DNA of 64,000 bases from Breviolum minutum Mf 1.05b.01 (taxonomy: Eukaryota > Sar > Dinophyceae > Suessiales > Symbiodiniaceae): contig DF239280.1 in NCBI GenBank assembly GCA_000507305.1, positions 177,193-241,192 on the forward strand. The letters are read 5' to 3'. The notes beneath the pieces are model-generated. The model saw only the letters and a program-made list of their open reading frames with translations, ran no database searches and was not told the DNA's origin. Position 1 is the first letter of the stretch. The number at the start of each line of letters is the position of its first letter. Of the stretch, positions 33,687 to 44,503 are shown one piece after another. The translations under genes were made by a program, and so were the position numbers.

Positions 33687-33891
33687 AAGGAAATGTGCAC
33701 AAAGGTAGGAAGGAAATCTATTTATTGGACTCGCCCAGTGACGTTGGCTGATTTGAAAGCAACACTCAAACAAAACGCAAGAGCACAAAAGGACCTTAAC
33801 CATAAAATTAAGGTTAAATGTATTTAAATATTATGCAGATTTGTTTGTTCATGTTTTTATTTGTGCCGCACTTGTTGCCCTTGCTTTCCAG

Positions 33892-34010
33892 TTTTGCACT
33901 TTTTGGACTTTCTTTTGCCCATCTTTGTCCTCGTACTTTTCTTCCATTATTTCCAGTTGAAAGCTTCCAAAGTCAGCTGGAGTATTCCACACAACTTTTC
34001 ATGTGACCTC
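33892..34010 (+). CDS. putative exon encoding a hydrophobic helix
   Basis: The acceptor is TTGCTTTCCAG|TT and the 5' splice site is TGTGACCTC|GTAGGT. The frame begins HFLDFLLPIFVLVLFFHY, long and hydrophobic enough for one membrane helix, followed by a polar segment. This would be part of a membrane protein if translated. Other + frames are Phe/Leu/Ser-rich too because the DNA is T-rich, so the frame is not certain. Confidence 0.48.
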
Positions 34011-34112
34011 GTAGGTTGTAAGCTAAGCAAAGTTTAAAAAAAAACATCTCATTGTGTTTGGGTAAGCTATGGCATCCTCACTTTGCCTCCTTAAGATGTC
34101 CAAGATGTTTTT

Positions 34113-34496
34113 TTGTATTGTTATGGAAATCAGTTTCATCCAGAATTATGTTTCATGTTTCGTCAGACCAACCAATGGAAGGTTATAGAACAGGATTCAA
34201 TATGCCCCCGACTTTGCAAGAATAAGCTTGTGGATGCTCTAGCTATACTTGGTATACGAGCTCTAAACGGGATTGCATTTATATATTCCACATACAAGTA
34301 TAGAAGTTTTACTACCTTTCCGGTATTCTGTTTTCCAGATTGTTTTCAATTCCAACACACTCATTCCTCACATAGCACGATGATGCTTCGTATCACAAAA
34401 GTTGTTTTGGAAGGTTGCCGGAATGACTCAAAACCTCCCAGGAACATCATGTTGAGGCCACCTTTTTCTTATTGTGGGAGTTATTTGAGGTTTTGA
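34113..34496 (+). CDS. long open frame, weak exon candidate
   Basis: 127 codons are open, with a coding-like part CPRLCKNKLVDALAILGIRA near the middle. Before it, another frame from GTTTCGTCAG|AC reads PMEGYRTGFNMPPTLQE. A further open frame (34472-34852) overlaps the end. The block may contain one or two short exons, but I cannot fix borders. Confidence 0.3.
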   Translation: MYCYGNQFHPELCFMFRQTNQWKVIEQDSICPRLCKNKLVDALAILGIRALNGIAFIYSTYKYRSFTTFPVFCFPDCFQFQHTHSSHSTMMLRITKVVLEGCRNDSKPPRNIMLRPPFSYCGSYLRF

Positions 34497-34878
34497 AGCA
34501 TTCCCAGTTCACAATTCAAGATCTAACGGTTATAACAAAAAACAAATATATCCTACTGTTTGTTATTGTGCATCACAAAGTTTCATTGCTCATTCGATAT
34601 GGTTCAGAATGTTCAATAATACCTACTTTCAGCTTACAATTTTTAGTCACCCAGAGTTTGATGTTGCTCAATCATGTCCATTCCCTAGATTACACCACAT
34701 TTTTTCGGTTGGATTACATCCGCATTTGTGACCTTGCAAAGTGGTGGTGGTATTCTTTTGGGATGATGAACAAATCTAGTGATTTTCCAATGGGGCAAAT
34801 AATATGGACTTGGGATATCCTTTGGGAAGGTGACCTAATTATTGCAGATTAAGTACCGTAAGAATCCACAAGATTTCC

Positions 34879-35129
34879 ATGGCAAAAAATCCATGGCGAT
34901 TCGCCGAAGCTGTGCTTGGTGGAAATTGGTACCTATCCACAAAACACACCAAGGCGAGACTTATTTCAATTCTCATGGCGCTACACTGGGTCCGGCAAGC
35001 CAAGGAAGTGTTTGGAAGCGTTTGTACACGATATGGGTGTTACCAACTTTCAGTACAGGAACCGGAGCTGTTTTTGGTGCGAAAAAGTACGTTCAGATAT
35101 GGTTAAAAAAGGCCTCATGGGCCTCATGT
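34879..35129 (+). CDS. coding-like island, frame uncertain
   Basis: Two overlapping frames look coding: one starts ATG 34879 and contains WRFAEAVLGGNWYLSTKH, the other ends at TAA near 35131 and contains CLEAFVHDMGVTNFQYRNRS. The switch would be around 34960-35020. This may be an exon with an indel or two exons. The function is unknown. Confidence 0.38.
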
Positions 35130-35339
35130 AACTCGGCTTTTGTTGTATTTACCAAAAGTTTCAGAAAGTGACAACATTGACTTCCGAAACATGGGCACGG
35201 CATGGCATGTACATACGGACATATCTCAGGCATGAAGCAACTAGGCACTAGTATGTGTTTCTTCCTGGTGCATATCTTCAAAATAGCAAGATCCCATATT
35301 GTGGTTGGGGAATTTCAGTAACATCCGTCGACTCCCCAC

Positions 35340-35583
35340 GTGTTTGTTCGTACACTTGGGACTGCTCAACATGATCATCAACAAACCTTTGTCAAACTGT
35401 ATTTTTTCATGTTTTCTACTCAACCTGATAATTCATTTTTTTCACAAAACAAAATGTTGCTTGTGGCTTTCAAATCAACCGCTGTTTTGAGTTTTGAAGA
35501 GATTGTTTTCAAAGCTCTTTGGCTTCAACAAAACAGTCGTGCCTTAACTAAGGCGCTTGCGCTTATTGGAATGCGCTTCAAAG
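35340..35583 (+). CDS. putative exon ending in a strong 5' splice site
   Basis: The frame is open throughout and its last third is coding-like (FEEIVFKALWLQQNSRALTK, then ALALIGMRFK). It ends at CGCTTCAAAG|GTGAGA, a good 5' splice site. The 5' limit is uncertain: AGTTTTGAAGAG (about 35503) or an upstream AG could be the acceptor. Confidence 0.48.
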
Positions 35584-36256
35584 GTGAGAATGATTGGGAA
35601 GGGAATCGATATTTAGTGAATATATTGCTATCTATATTAGCCATTGTGCATGAAAAAATGTCATGTTTTAAAATGATCAAATATATGAAATATGCACATA
35701 ATAATACCATAAGAGTGTGTCTTTTCAAATCAATTAAAATTCGGTGAGGCAACGAATGATGCTTCTTGTCACATATTTAGAAGGGAATTCCACCTTCGAA
35801 GAGGAGATTTTGGGAGACAATTTCACATATATGTTTTGGAGGTGGGCTGTGGGGGTATAAGAAATGATTCTCAGAACGGTACAATTGCCCAGAATCAGCA
35901 GCATAGCGGCATAGCGCAATGAACCTGTGAATACTCGACTTTTCAACCATGGCAGCCACATAGTCCAATAGATGACTTGAAGTTTGAAATATGTTTTTTC
36001 GTCGAAGTGGTGATACATTGATTCATGGTGCTTCTGAGGATCAAGCCTCAAAATTTTCTGAGAATTCACAAATTTCCTAATTTGTGATTGAAGTTTTCAG
36101 TGATTCAGTGAATCGCTGATTCACAGTTGTACCCTTCCAACCGGGGTTTTTTCTGCCATCTCTTTTTTTTCGTGCTACCCTCAAAGAGTTGGTATTCTTT
36201 AAAGCTGAAGACTAGTATATGAGACTAGATTTGAAGGCGTTTCTTCAACACTCCAG

Positions 36257-36421
36257 GAAGTGTTCCATGCAAGTTCCACGCCAGGGCTATGTGGTGGCTG
36301 CAGATGATGCCAATACCTTGCACCTCTTTCGGATCGAGGATTCAGTTTCTTGTTCGCCAATAGATGCGTCGTGTTTCGCGAAAACAGGGGGGTGGGAAAA
36401 TGCAGGAAAACTGTGGAATAT
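36257..36421 (+). CDS. putative internal exon, unknown function
   Basis: The acceptor CAACACTCCAG|GA and the 5' splice site TGGAATAT|GTGTGA enclose 54 codons of clear coding composition, with QGYVVAADDANTLHLFRIED and CFAKTGGWENAGKLWN. The opposite strand is open for 100 codons but is low-complexity in character. The family is not recognised. Confidence 0.58.
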
Positions 36422-36746
36422 GTGTGAAATAGTGAAATGCTCTTTTTGCAAGCGTTTAAGAGAACATGGTTCCTGAGTATACTGTTGTTTTCAGTTTCCA
36501 TAGCTGTCAGCTGTGTTTGACTTTGTGAGGATTAGGGCATGATGGCACCCAATTTTGTTGCAGCTCCACCCAGCATTGTCTATGCATTGGCTATGCTTCT
36601 ACCTGTCAGTGTATTCTCTTTGTAATGGATTGCTGCCATTCAGTAAGCACTTTGCTCCTCTGCTGATCTCCGTTCTTTCCTCATGGATTGCCAGCCAAAA
36701 GATCTCGAGACTAGGGGATCCCAAACATTAACGAAGCATTTCCCAG

Positions 36747-36863
36747 GCAATGACATCAAGGGATTCTTTGCAACGCCGCTTTTCTGAGGCTCTTTTTCCC
36801 TCTCGGCCAGAGAGCGTGGCTGTACTACAGGACAGCCTCAACTGGGTTGAATGTTTTCGCCAG
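36747..36863 (+). CDS. putative internal exon, unknown function
   Basis: The acceptor GCATTTCCCAG|GC and the 5' splice site TTTCGCCAG|GTCCCT give exactly 39 codons in phase, including RRFSEALFPSRPESVAVLQD. A different frame starting at 36851 then reads ERSQDTEGRVPQGPFEKVRD and stays open past 37000. The two could be adjacent pieces of one frameshifted exon. The function is unknown. Confidence 0.57.
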
Positions 36864-37572
36864 GTCCCTTTGCAGAAAGGTCTCAGGATACTGAGGGTAG
36901 GGTACCACAAGGACCATTTGAGAAGGTCAGAGATGTAGAGTCATTAGAACAACATGTTGCTCATTCTGTTTCCTTTGTTCGGTCCTCATTCTCTTGTTTC
37001 TTAATGAACAAAGATATATATATATATATAGAATATATGCATATATATACATATAGAGACTCATACTGCAATAGTGTGATGAAAACACGATATCGTCATG
37101 GTGCGTCGTGCGTTTGTATTTTTGGAAAAGGTACAGACTTGAGGAGTATACCAGTGGTTGACCTTGCCGGTCTACTTTCACTGCAGTGACAAGTAATCAC
37201 AAGTAGGAAAACGGAAGCCATTGATGAAGCAAAAAAGTCTACACATTTCTTTTGACATGAGCAAAACTATACTAAGATGAATGCATAAATGCCACAAACA
37301 CTTCAAAGAACGAGTTGACACACATTTGCCGTAAGTCTACGTCGTTTTCAACATGCAGTGACAGTGACATGGTCCTTTTTTTTGGGGCAGGTGGGACTTA
37401 CTGTTTCAGAATGGAATCCTGGAAGGTATTGCCAGGTAGAACCATCTGATTTGGATATATGGTTGTTGTTTCATGATATCACCTGAAAAATGGTATAAGA
37501 TGTATATGGGCCTTTAAGAGACCTACCATTTAATGAAATTTATTGGTAGTCCCACTCACCTGGTTTTTTCAG

Positions 37573-37830
37573 GTAGAAAGTAGCTGTAGTCACTTCACCA
37601 TTTTTGAACCCAAGGAGCTAATAGCTTTGTCGTCGGCAGATTTAGCACAGATGGCCTTGGAACAATCGAAGAGACCTTTAGCCTCCCGTGCGCGGGACGG
37701 GACTTGCCCGGATAGGGCGAATGGGGAACGAGGAGATTTGGATTCTATAGTTGCTAGGACGGGACGTACTAAAACGAAGACAAACACCAAAGTTGCTGGG
37801 AATGGGTTTTTGATTATAAGTACGAATTGA
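37573..37830 (+). CDS. putative terminal exon, unknown function
   Basis: The acceptor is CTGGTTTTTTCAG|GT. The frame is open for 85 codons to TGA 37828-37830: FEPKELIALSSADLAQMALE, followed by a polar, Arg/Gly/Asp-rich segment and a basic KTKTNTK run. It is GC-rich relative to the flanks. The second half looks disordered. The family is not recognised. Confidence 0.57.
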   Translation, partial: VESSCSHFTIFEPKELIALSSADLAQMALEQSKRPLASRARDGTCPDRANGERGDLDSIVARTGRTKTKTNTKVAGNGFLIISTN

Positions 37831-38306
37831 GGATCCCTATTTGTGAGAAACAGCTGTATGTAACATTCCCTGCGATCGCGGGCTTCCTTTACCTACTTAT
37901 CTCAATCTCATCTGGTGAGTGCATTAGTTTCTCAATGGAATCGCCATAGACCAACAAAACTTTTGTGGATGAAGATTAACTGACCAATCATTTGTAGCTA
38001 TGCTATATATATGTTCCACATTTGATCAGTCATCCTTCACAAAACAGGTATCATCACCCATTTGTTTCCGTGCGGGCGCTCGGATGCGGTTGAATTATCC
38101 CAACGATTGGCCGGTTCGATACTCTGATGAGATTAAGTATAGGTATTCTTGAAATGGATGCTGAAGATGCATGCGGTGGCACCAGACACGTAATTTTGTT
38201 TACTTCTCATCTTTCTGTATTGTTGTTCAATTTGTATTTTTAATGATACTGCTTTTCTTTGAAGATTGAAATCGCTTCATCTCGTAGCTGCCAATTATAT
38301 AATCAG

Positions 38307-38417
38307 CTTGAAGAACTGTGACGAATTTATCTACCGACTCGGCAGCGTTCTTCTGGCCAAGGGTCCTTGGATTAGATGGCCACTTGCGGCTGCAGGCGCT
38401 TGGTTTATGAGCTGCGG
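38307..38417 (+). CDS. weak putative exon
   Basis: Between ATATAATCAG|CT and GAGCTGCGG|GTGTGT a frame reads CDEFIYRLGSVLLAKGPWIR and then an Ala-rich hydrophobic segment. The opposite strand is also open. It lies just before the large tetranucleotide array. Confidence 0.33.
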
Positions 38418-38452
38418 GTGTGTCACTTCCCTTTTTTTCGTGATCTAAGGGA

Positions 38453-38461
38453 TGCAAACAA

Positions 38462-38500
<39 letters not shown>

Positions 38501-38873
38501 AACAAACAAACAAACAAACAGACATCATTACATACATGCAAACAAGAAACATACGCATCTACAAACATTCAAACATGCATGCGCGCATACATTTACAAAC
38601 AAGATACATACATACATACATACATACATACATACATACATACATACATACATACATACATACATACATACATACATACATACATACCTACATACCTACA
38701 TACCTACATACCTACATACCTACATACCTACATACCTACATACCTACATACCTACATACCTACATACCTACATACCTACATACCTACCTACCTCCCTGCC
38801 TACCTGCCTACCTGCCTACCTACCTACCTACCTACCTACCTACGTACGTACGTACGTACGTACGTACGTACAT
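38453..38873. repeat. compound tetranucleotide array, about 420 bp
   Basis: The array passes through blocks of CAAA, CAGA, CAAA, CATA, alternating CATA/CCTA, CCTA/CCTG and finally CGTA, all in register. Three + frames of 101-167 codons across it (Thr/Tyr/His/Pro repeats) are by-products of a period-4 repeat read in threes. Confidence 0.98.
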
Positions 38874-38965
38874 TCTTAGTGTGATGACACGGTGTTGTTA
38901 GGATCGAATCTTCCACTGTGTTGCTTCCTAGTGCTGTCCTAGGGGTTCAAACTGTTTTGTGATAG

Positions 38966-39453
38966 GTTTGGTGGACTGAGGAAGAAACCCAGTCCTCTGA
39001 TCGGTCTCGTAGCCTGGCCCTTTCTAGAGCCATTGCTATGGAACTCCATGTCCTACCTCAGGGAGATCGGATTGACATCCAGAAATTGCATGACTCTGTA
39101 CAACGGGCTTCGGAGTGGAGGCACCTAACAGACGGACTCGAGATCACAGACAGGGTCCTTGAGTCCTTGAGAGACTGTCGACGGCTCCGGTGGTCTCTAA
39201 AGACGTGAAGAACTTCCAAGCCCTTGTCCTTGTCACCAACCTGAAGAACGAAGCTCGCCAACTGAAAGCTGTGGCACACTTCAACTTGTTTGATGCCCTG
39301 GACGTGGTGGACGCTCAGACTGACAGATTGGCCCGTCACAGAGATGGCACTCCCTTCGTTTCATCGAGTGATGGCCACCACACGATGTCCACCCGTCTTG
39401 CAGCACATGCCGAAGAGATTCAGTTTTCTCCTCAATTTCGTTTTTGTATATGA
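38966..39453 (+). CDS. coding-like island with a frame switch, unknown function
   Basis: After GTTTTGTGATAG|GT a frame of 80 codons reads RAIAMELHVLPQGDRIDIQK and ITDRVLESLRDC, ending at TGA 39206-39208. AAAGAC|GTGAAG is a possible donor there. A second frame overlapping the end reads KNFQALVLVTNLKNEARQLK and LFDALDVVDAQTDRLARHRD to TGA at about 39451. Both are helical, charged and GC-rich and look like halves of one coding sequence. A single indel at about 39155-39205 would join them. Confidence 0.5.
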
Positions 39454-39630
39454 ATCAAGGCAAATGAAACTTGTTCATTCTAAATTTCTTTTTCCTTTCC
39501 TTCGTGTGTCAGTCAACCTCAGTGAGGTCAGACAAATCAAAAGGATACATCTCCGCTGAGCTTTCTCCTCAGAAGCGATTGTGATTTCGTTCACAATTGA
39601 CTTTCTCTCATCCTGGTCTCGCTGACCCAG

Positions 39631-39681
39631 GTGAAGAACGTCACCCGACTACACCGCAAGCTGGTACAACTCCAGTGCTGA
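39631..39681 (+). CDS. short putative terminal exon
   Basis: The acceptor GTCTCGCTGACCCAG|GT is followed by VKNVTRLHRKLVQLQC and a TGA. It could be the last exon of the 38.97-39.45 kb locus. Confidence 0.38.
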   Translation: MKNVTRLHRKLVQLQC

Positions 39682-39797
39682 GTTCAATACGTATGCAGCT
39701 TGTTTCGTTTTTGTTATTTTCCACCTGCTTTGATCAGAGTTAACAACCGTAATGAATCAGGCCCCAGAGATGCAATGGAGGATGGTGAGACTGAAAA

Positions 39798-39845
39798 CAC
39801 ATACATACATACATACATACATACATACATACATACATACATACA

Positions 39846-39878
<33 letters not shown>

Positions 39879-39920
39879 TCTTTTTTCATTCATTTTTTAC
39901 ATACATACATACATACCTAC

Positions 39921-39952
<32 letters not shown>

Positions 39953-40036
39953 GTACATACGTACATACATACATACATACATGCGTACATACATACATAC
40001 ATACATACATACTTACTTACTTACATACATACATAC
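39798..40036. repeat. (ACAT)n tetranucleotide array
   Basis: Two long ACAT blocks are separated by about 30 bases of T-rich sequence, with ACCT, ACTT and ACGT variants. It is of the same family as the array at 38.45 kb. The 117- and 161-codon frames over it are not genes. Confidence 0.97.
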
Positions 40037-40668
40037 ACAGCAAACAAGAAACTGACAAATATACAAACATGCACACATACAAATATTACAAATATACGAA
40101 CATAGAAACATACGAACATTCACACATGCAAACATACAAACATACGAACATGCATATATATATATATTTCAATATTTATATTTAAATATTTATTCATGGG
40201 TCCACACACAGAAGAACAGACACTACATACACTATATACCTACTACAAGACAATCTATGTATATGTATATATATGTATGATATGACACCAACGTGGCCCT
40301 ATGCAACAAACAATACGCAAGGCTCTGGTTTTGTCCTAGGTTTGATTGCTTGTGTGACTTGTCCGACTTGGAGATAGTGCCAATTCTAGGAGTCATCTAC
40401 ACCAGGGTAAAGGTAGTGCAACTAGGGCTTATCATACAGTAAACCATGAACAGCATTGATTGATAAACATTGAAAAACATTGATAGACCATGAAAAGCCA
40501 ACGCACAAGGGAATGTTCACCAAATGCTTTCAATGTGGCGTATGCTTTTAGGTCCTTGTTCCATAGTTTTTGCTGAAATTTTGATCACTAGATCTTTGAG
40601 GAATTCCTAAGGACTTGAGACTAATGTGCAGATTGAAATCCGGGATCCCATTGTGATCCCAAGATGCC
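40037..40668. other. no gene seen
   Basis: A degenerate continuation of the ACAT array is followed by AT-rich sequence with TA runs near 40155-40180 and 40258-40280. No coding-like frame was seen. Confidence 0.5.
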
Positions 40669-40950
40669 GTGGGGGAAACCTGGAATTTGTATGAATATGT
40701 AAATTCAGCAAAAACAGCAGTTTTTAAAAGCTCCCATCACGGTGAGGATTCGATTAGATCAAGGTCTTGTTTAGGTGTGTTCATCCCACCAACTGCCACC
40801 CACCAACTGAGCAGTGCATCCCTTCATATGGAAGAAATCGACATGTATGACCGGGATGAAATCCTATACCAGTTGATACCGTTGGACAAACATCTTGCAT
40901 CACATGAGATTATTGAATCCAAACATACCTCATCATTGGTATTCATTTGA
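40669..40950 (+). CDS. putative exon, unknown function
   Basis: A frame of 93 codons with uniform coding composition contains PTATHQLSSASLHMEEIDMY and ILYQLIPLDKHLASHEIIES. A plausible acceptor lies inside at CTTGTTTAG|GT (about 40774), so the true exon may be 40775 onwards. It ends in TGA at 40948-40950. No family is recognised. Confidence 0.5.
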   Translation: MGETWNLYEYVNSAKTAVFKSSHHGEDSIRSRSCLGVFIPPTATHQLSSASLHMEEIDMYDRDEILYQLIPLDKHLASHEIIESKHTSSLVFI

Positions 40951-41779
40951 AGTGCGATTTTAGATTCTTACGTCAACGATTTGGATTGATTTGTGATTCA
41001 TAAATGGTAAATATGTGTCGAGCCTTGCCGTGCAGGTGGTCACCTCGGCGGGCGAACGCTTGCTCTTTGTGACCTGGCATGGATGGGTTAACAAAGAAGG
41101 TCGAGGGAAAAGGCACGAAATGGCACTAGGATTATTTTTCTGGGGATAGATGATATGATGATACATGATATACTGTATGTATGTGTGTAAATTATTTTCG
41201 TATATGTAAATATACATGATATAATAAATACATGTATATAGATGATAGGCTTTGAAATTGAGTTGTAGATAGTGCCAAGAATGTATCCCTATATATACAG
41301 CATGAATAGATGTAGGTAACCCCAATCAAATAGCCGTGATTTGTTGATTTCTTCAAACATGGATGGCAAGTGTTTTGCATAAGAATATTGGTTAGATATG
41401 AACATCTAAGTAAGAGTTGGAAGTATATAAGATATATAAGCAATATGGCAGGGTCAGGCACATCCCCCCTTTCTCCCAGCAATGCCAAGCTTCCAAACCA
41501 TCCCAATCCCCCTCACATGAACTCCAAATTCCCTTGTTGCCCATGAGCTGAAAAGCAAAAGCTGAACCTCCCCATGTGCAATGCGCCGGACTCCTACTGT
41601 CCTATTCTGGACTCAATTCAGACGGTAATTATTATCTATTTTTTGGTTGACTAATGATACAGATGGTAATTTTCTGCTGCCAAACCATCCCAACAAAGGC
41701 CAGCAACAATGAATTGTTGGAGAGTTTTTTGGGCAACACGTTGGTTCAAAAAAAACCAGCGTCGGCATGGGTCTCCCAG

Positions 41780-41876
41780 GTTTGTTCCTCCTCGTCTCCC
41801 AAGGGTCCCAAGGGTCCCGACGGCGCGATGGGATCGGCTCCGACATGCGGACCAAGAAATTTCACGAAGACAGTAA
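41780..41876 (+). CDS. weak putative exon, Pro/Arg-rich
   Basis: After GGGTCTCCCAG|GT one frame reads VPPRLPRVPRVPTARWDRLR to TAA 41874-41876. The other two frames are open as well (one with a Gly-x-Pro-like KGPKGPDGAMG). The location is supported by the acceptor and GC content; the frame is not. Confidence 0.33.
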
Positions 41877-42069
41877 CAAATATGTGCCTTTAAATGTATT
41901 ATTATATATATATGATAAATATATATTATATATGATAAATATATTTGAATGTATGTATATATATATATATATGTACATAGATATATTTGTTTTACAGTAT
42001 ATATTTATATTATTTTTTTGTGCGCAGTACTCGACTAAAACGCATACTGTTTCATTCATTACAAGATAG

Positions 42070-42174
42070 CATTTTCTCTACCGGGCACGTGTTGACCGCA
42101 TGGTCAGGGCACTTGGATCTCTTGACAGAGACGCAGGTGGGGAAATCCTAGCACTTCCACCATTGGAGGGCTGA
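42070..42174 (+). CDS. putative terminal exon, unknown function
   Basis: It follows ATTACAAGATAG|CA and reads 34 codons, YRARVDRMVRALGSLDRDAG then EILALPPLEG, to TGA 42172-42174. The composition is strongly coding-like. The family is not recognised. Confidence 0.5.
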   Translation, partial: HFLYRARVDRMVRALGSLDRDAGGEILALPPLEG

Positions 42175-43344
42175 GATGCTCAGCTACTTGACAGAAATGA
42201 CATCACAGAAATTGAACATGAAAACTGCCCATACAAAAATATACACTTCCAAAATGAAATGAACTCAAAAAACGGTCCATTTTCATCTTGTGTGTTTTTT
42301 TCTGCATAGGATTTTGTTGACATCACAGTGTTCTGTTTACCAGGAGGATCCTATGGCCATCCCTTCCACGATGGTTTCAGCGGGCAATGCGTGACCCGGC
42401 GCGTTTTTATAAGAAGTGAATAGTGCAACGGCTGATTTTTGTTTGTACCACGACCCCCAAATTTAGGATATGTAGTGGTTCATTGAATGTGTCGCGTCGA
42501 GAAGGTTAGATTTGATTGGGGGTCCAATCCACTGTTTCTTTATATGTTTTTTTGTTTCAAAATATGTCTATCATTGTTTAACTGTTTTTCGTTGACAAAG
42601 GGACTTTATCAAACATATTGGTTGTTCAAGATAGCATTTTCAGAAAAGATGCTTCTGCACAGTGTGCAACACACACACACAACCAACCTGCAACCTGTGA
42701 CTTGTTCCAAACTGTGATTTATCTACACAGGGTAGTTGCCTGACATTCTAGCCAGGATTGCACGTTATAATATCAATATGAATCAACCAAGACACACGAT
42801 CTGGTTCAACTTAGGAGTTTCCTTTCGAACAAGCAGATATTGCTAGAATGGATAGCAAAATCATGTCCCTCACACGCACCGATTTGAATGCCCTTTGCAA
42901 ATTCAGCTGAGGTAATAGAACATGACGATTTTCTTGATGACAATCAGCTTACTTTAAGACGTACTGGAGGATACCTTCCCTGAACTTTATTGAACCAAAT
43001 CACCTTGTAACCACCGAAATTATGTTTGTTTCAGGGACTGTAGATTTGTAGGATCCATGGGAATCAGTTGACAAATTCTTGGAGCGCAGCAGATTTTTCA
43101 ATGAAAGCTTGTGCTTTGGAAGACTGATTCACAGGGCGTTTGGAAAAACTGCTCATTGCTGGATACTTTGGTAAGAATGTAGCAATTCGTTTTTGAATGT
43201 ATTAACTTTCGTAAGCAAATTTGGTAAATTACTGCTAACTGCCGGTACGTTTAGAATGTACTGTAAGCTAAGTTATTGTTTTTTTAGAATATGTTTACCA
43301 TGTTGTAGCGACTCTGCAGTAAAAATCCCTCACACAACTAAGGG

Positions 43345-43404
43345 TTACAACCTTTGGGGAAGGACAATGACTGTATGTCTATATATAGCATCCAAAGGTT
43401 GTAA
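43345..43404. repeat. 13 bp perfect inverted repeat
   Basis: TTACAACCTTTGG (43345-43357) and its exact inverse CCAAAGGTTGTAA (43392-43404) are separated by 34 bases. This is a possible stem-loop in an intron or UTR; its function is unknown. Confidence 0.7.
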
Positions 43405-43452
43405 TCCAACAACCCCAATGCCATCCGTGCCTGCGTTTTTTTACACATCCAG

Positions 43453-43539
43453 GCGCTTCCATGGATTTTGGTTACAACAAGTAGTGCCTCCGAGGCGTGC
43501 AATTGGTTTTCGGAGCTTGCTTCCAACAACAAACCATGA
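43453..43539 (+). CDS. putative terminal exon, unknown function
   Basis: The acceptor GTTTTTTTACACATCCAG|GC is strong. The frame reads ILVTTSSASEACNWFSELAS and stops at TGA 43537-43539. The 121-codon frame 43193-43558 overlaps in another frame and is less coding-like. Confidence 0.48.
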   Translation, partial: ALPWILVTTSSASEACNWFSELASNNKP

Positions 43540-43668
43540 CCTGAAGCCGGAAGGATAGTGAAACACATATATGTCATCAAATAGGAAAATTGTGTTTTTG
43601 AAGCCTACCTTTTGAATCCTTTTGATTTAATTCTATTGTTTTCTTAAAGGAAATGAGAGCCTTGAGAG

Positions 43669-43953
43669 GTGAATGAGTCCTATATTCTTTATTGGATAGA
43701 TAGCAGAACGGAAGAGTTTCCGCATTGCATCGATGTTAGCCGTGGTTCATGGAGGTTTCTGATGCAAATGGGGCTATGTCTATTTAAAAATTGTTGTTGG
43801 TTTTCAACCTTTCAAGAGCTGATGTTTCTCGAGATGATTCCTAGATTTCAAGAATCATGGTATAGCAACCGCTTTGGCAAGGATTTCAAACTTAGTTGTC
43901 CAATTATCTCAAACAAGTGGAAGGATCTAGATAGTTCCCAGACAAACCATTGA
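43669..43953 (+). CDS. weak open frame
   Basis: 94 codons from a GTG are open on the + strand, with a possibly coding part EEFPHCIDVSRGSWRFLMQM. No splice evidence was found. Low confidence. Confidence 0.27.
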   Translation: MNESYILYWIDSRTEEFPHCIDVSRGSWRFLMQMGLCLFKNCCWFSTFQELMFLEMIPRFQESWYSNRFGKDFKLSCPIISNKWKDLDSSQTNH

Positions 43954-44054
43954 AGCATTTTTGTATATGTTTGTGATACTCTGTTTTTGTAGAAACTAGT
44001 TTTTAGCAATTAGTATTGAAATTCAACCTATATACATATATATTGTTTTTACAG

Positions 44055-44177
44055 GTACCGGTACAAGCAATATGTCGAAGCTGGTGGTATTTGAGAGCTC
44101 GAACGTAAATCATAAGCACCTGAGCACCGAGCAAAATCCACCACCGGGCTCAGTGGAGTCATTTTTGTTCTCTCAAG
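44055..44177 (+). CDS. putative internal exon, unknown function
   Basis: The acceptor is TATTGTTTTTACAG|GT and the 5' splice site is TTCTCTCAAG|GTACTT. The frame reads TSNMSKLVVFESSNVNHKHL, then a Pro-rich loop and VESFLFSQ. Both borders and the composition are good, making this one of the most reliable exon calls here. The family is not recognised. Confidence 0.63.
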
Positions 44178-44331
44178 GTACTTGGATTCCCGTTTGTCAG
44201 ATGGTGGTGATTTATTTGGCTAACAGATTTGAAAATCCCAAAACCTCAAAAGGAGCAAAGACACAAAAAAAAACAGCCGAAACTTGCAATGAGAGTTTGT
44301 TTGCCTAAACGTTATGATGTCGCCGTACCAG

Positions 44332-44463
44332 GTTGGGAGGCTCTACACGTTTGCCAGGGATCCCAGAGTTCTTAGACCAACCTGGCTACTGATTGTGTTC
44401 CCCCATATTGATGCAAATGGAAATGGAAATGGAAATGGAACATATCATGGGAAAGTTATTTAA
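44332..44463 (+). CDS. putative exon with NG repeat
   Basis: After TCGCCGTACCAG|GT a frame reads YTFARDPRVLRPTWLLIVF and then a short Asn-Gly repeat coded by GGAAAT units, to TAA 44461-44463. The phase relation to 44055-44177 was not resolved. Confidence 0.43.
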   Translation, partial: VGRLYTFARDPRVLRPTWLLIVFPHIDANGNGNGNGTYHGKVI

Positions 44464-44503
44464 GGGCATCATGTGGCATCTTCCGTAACATGTTGCTGAA
44501 CAG

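Noticed and set aside
38376-38901. Three overlapping + frames of 101-167 codons rich in Thr, Tyr, His and Pro
   Set aside because: They are the three readings of a tetranucleotide array, so long frames arise automatically. There is no independent coding evidence.
39700-40185. Open frames of 117 and 161 codons with Thr-Tyr-Ile-His repeats
   Set aside because: Same cause: an ACAT array read in triplets.
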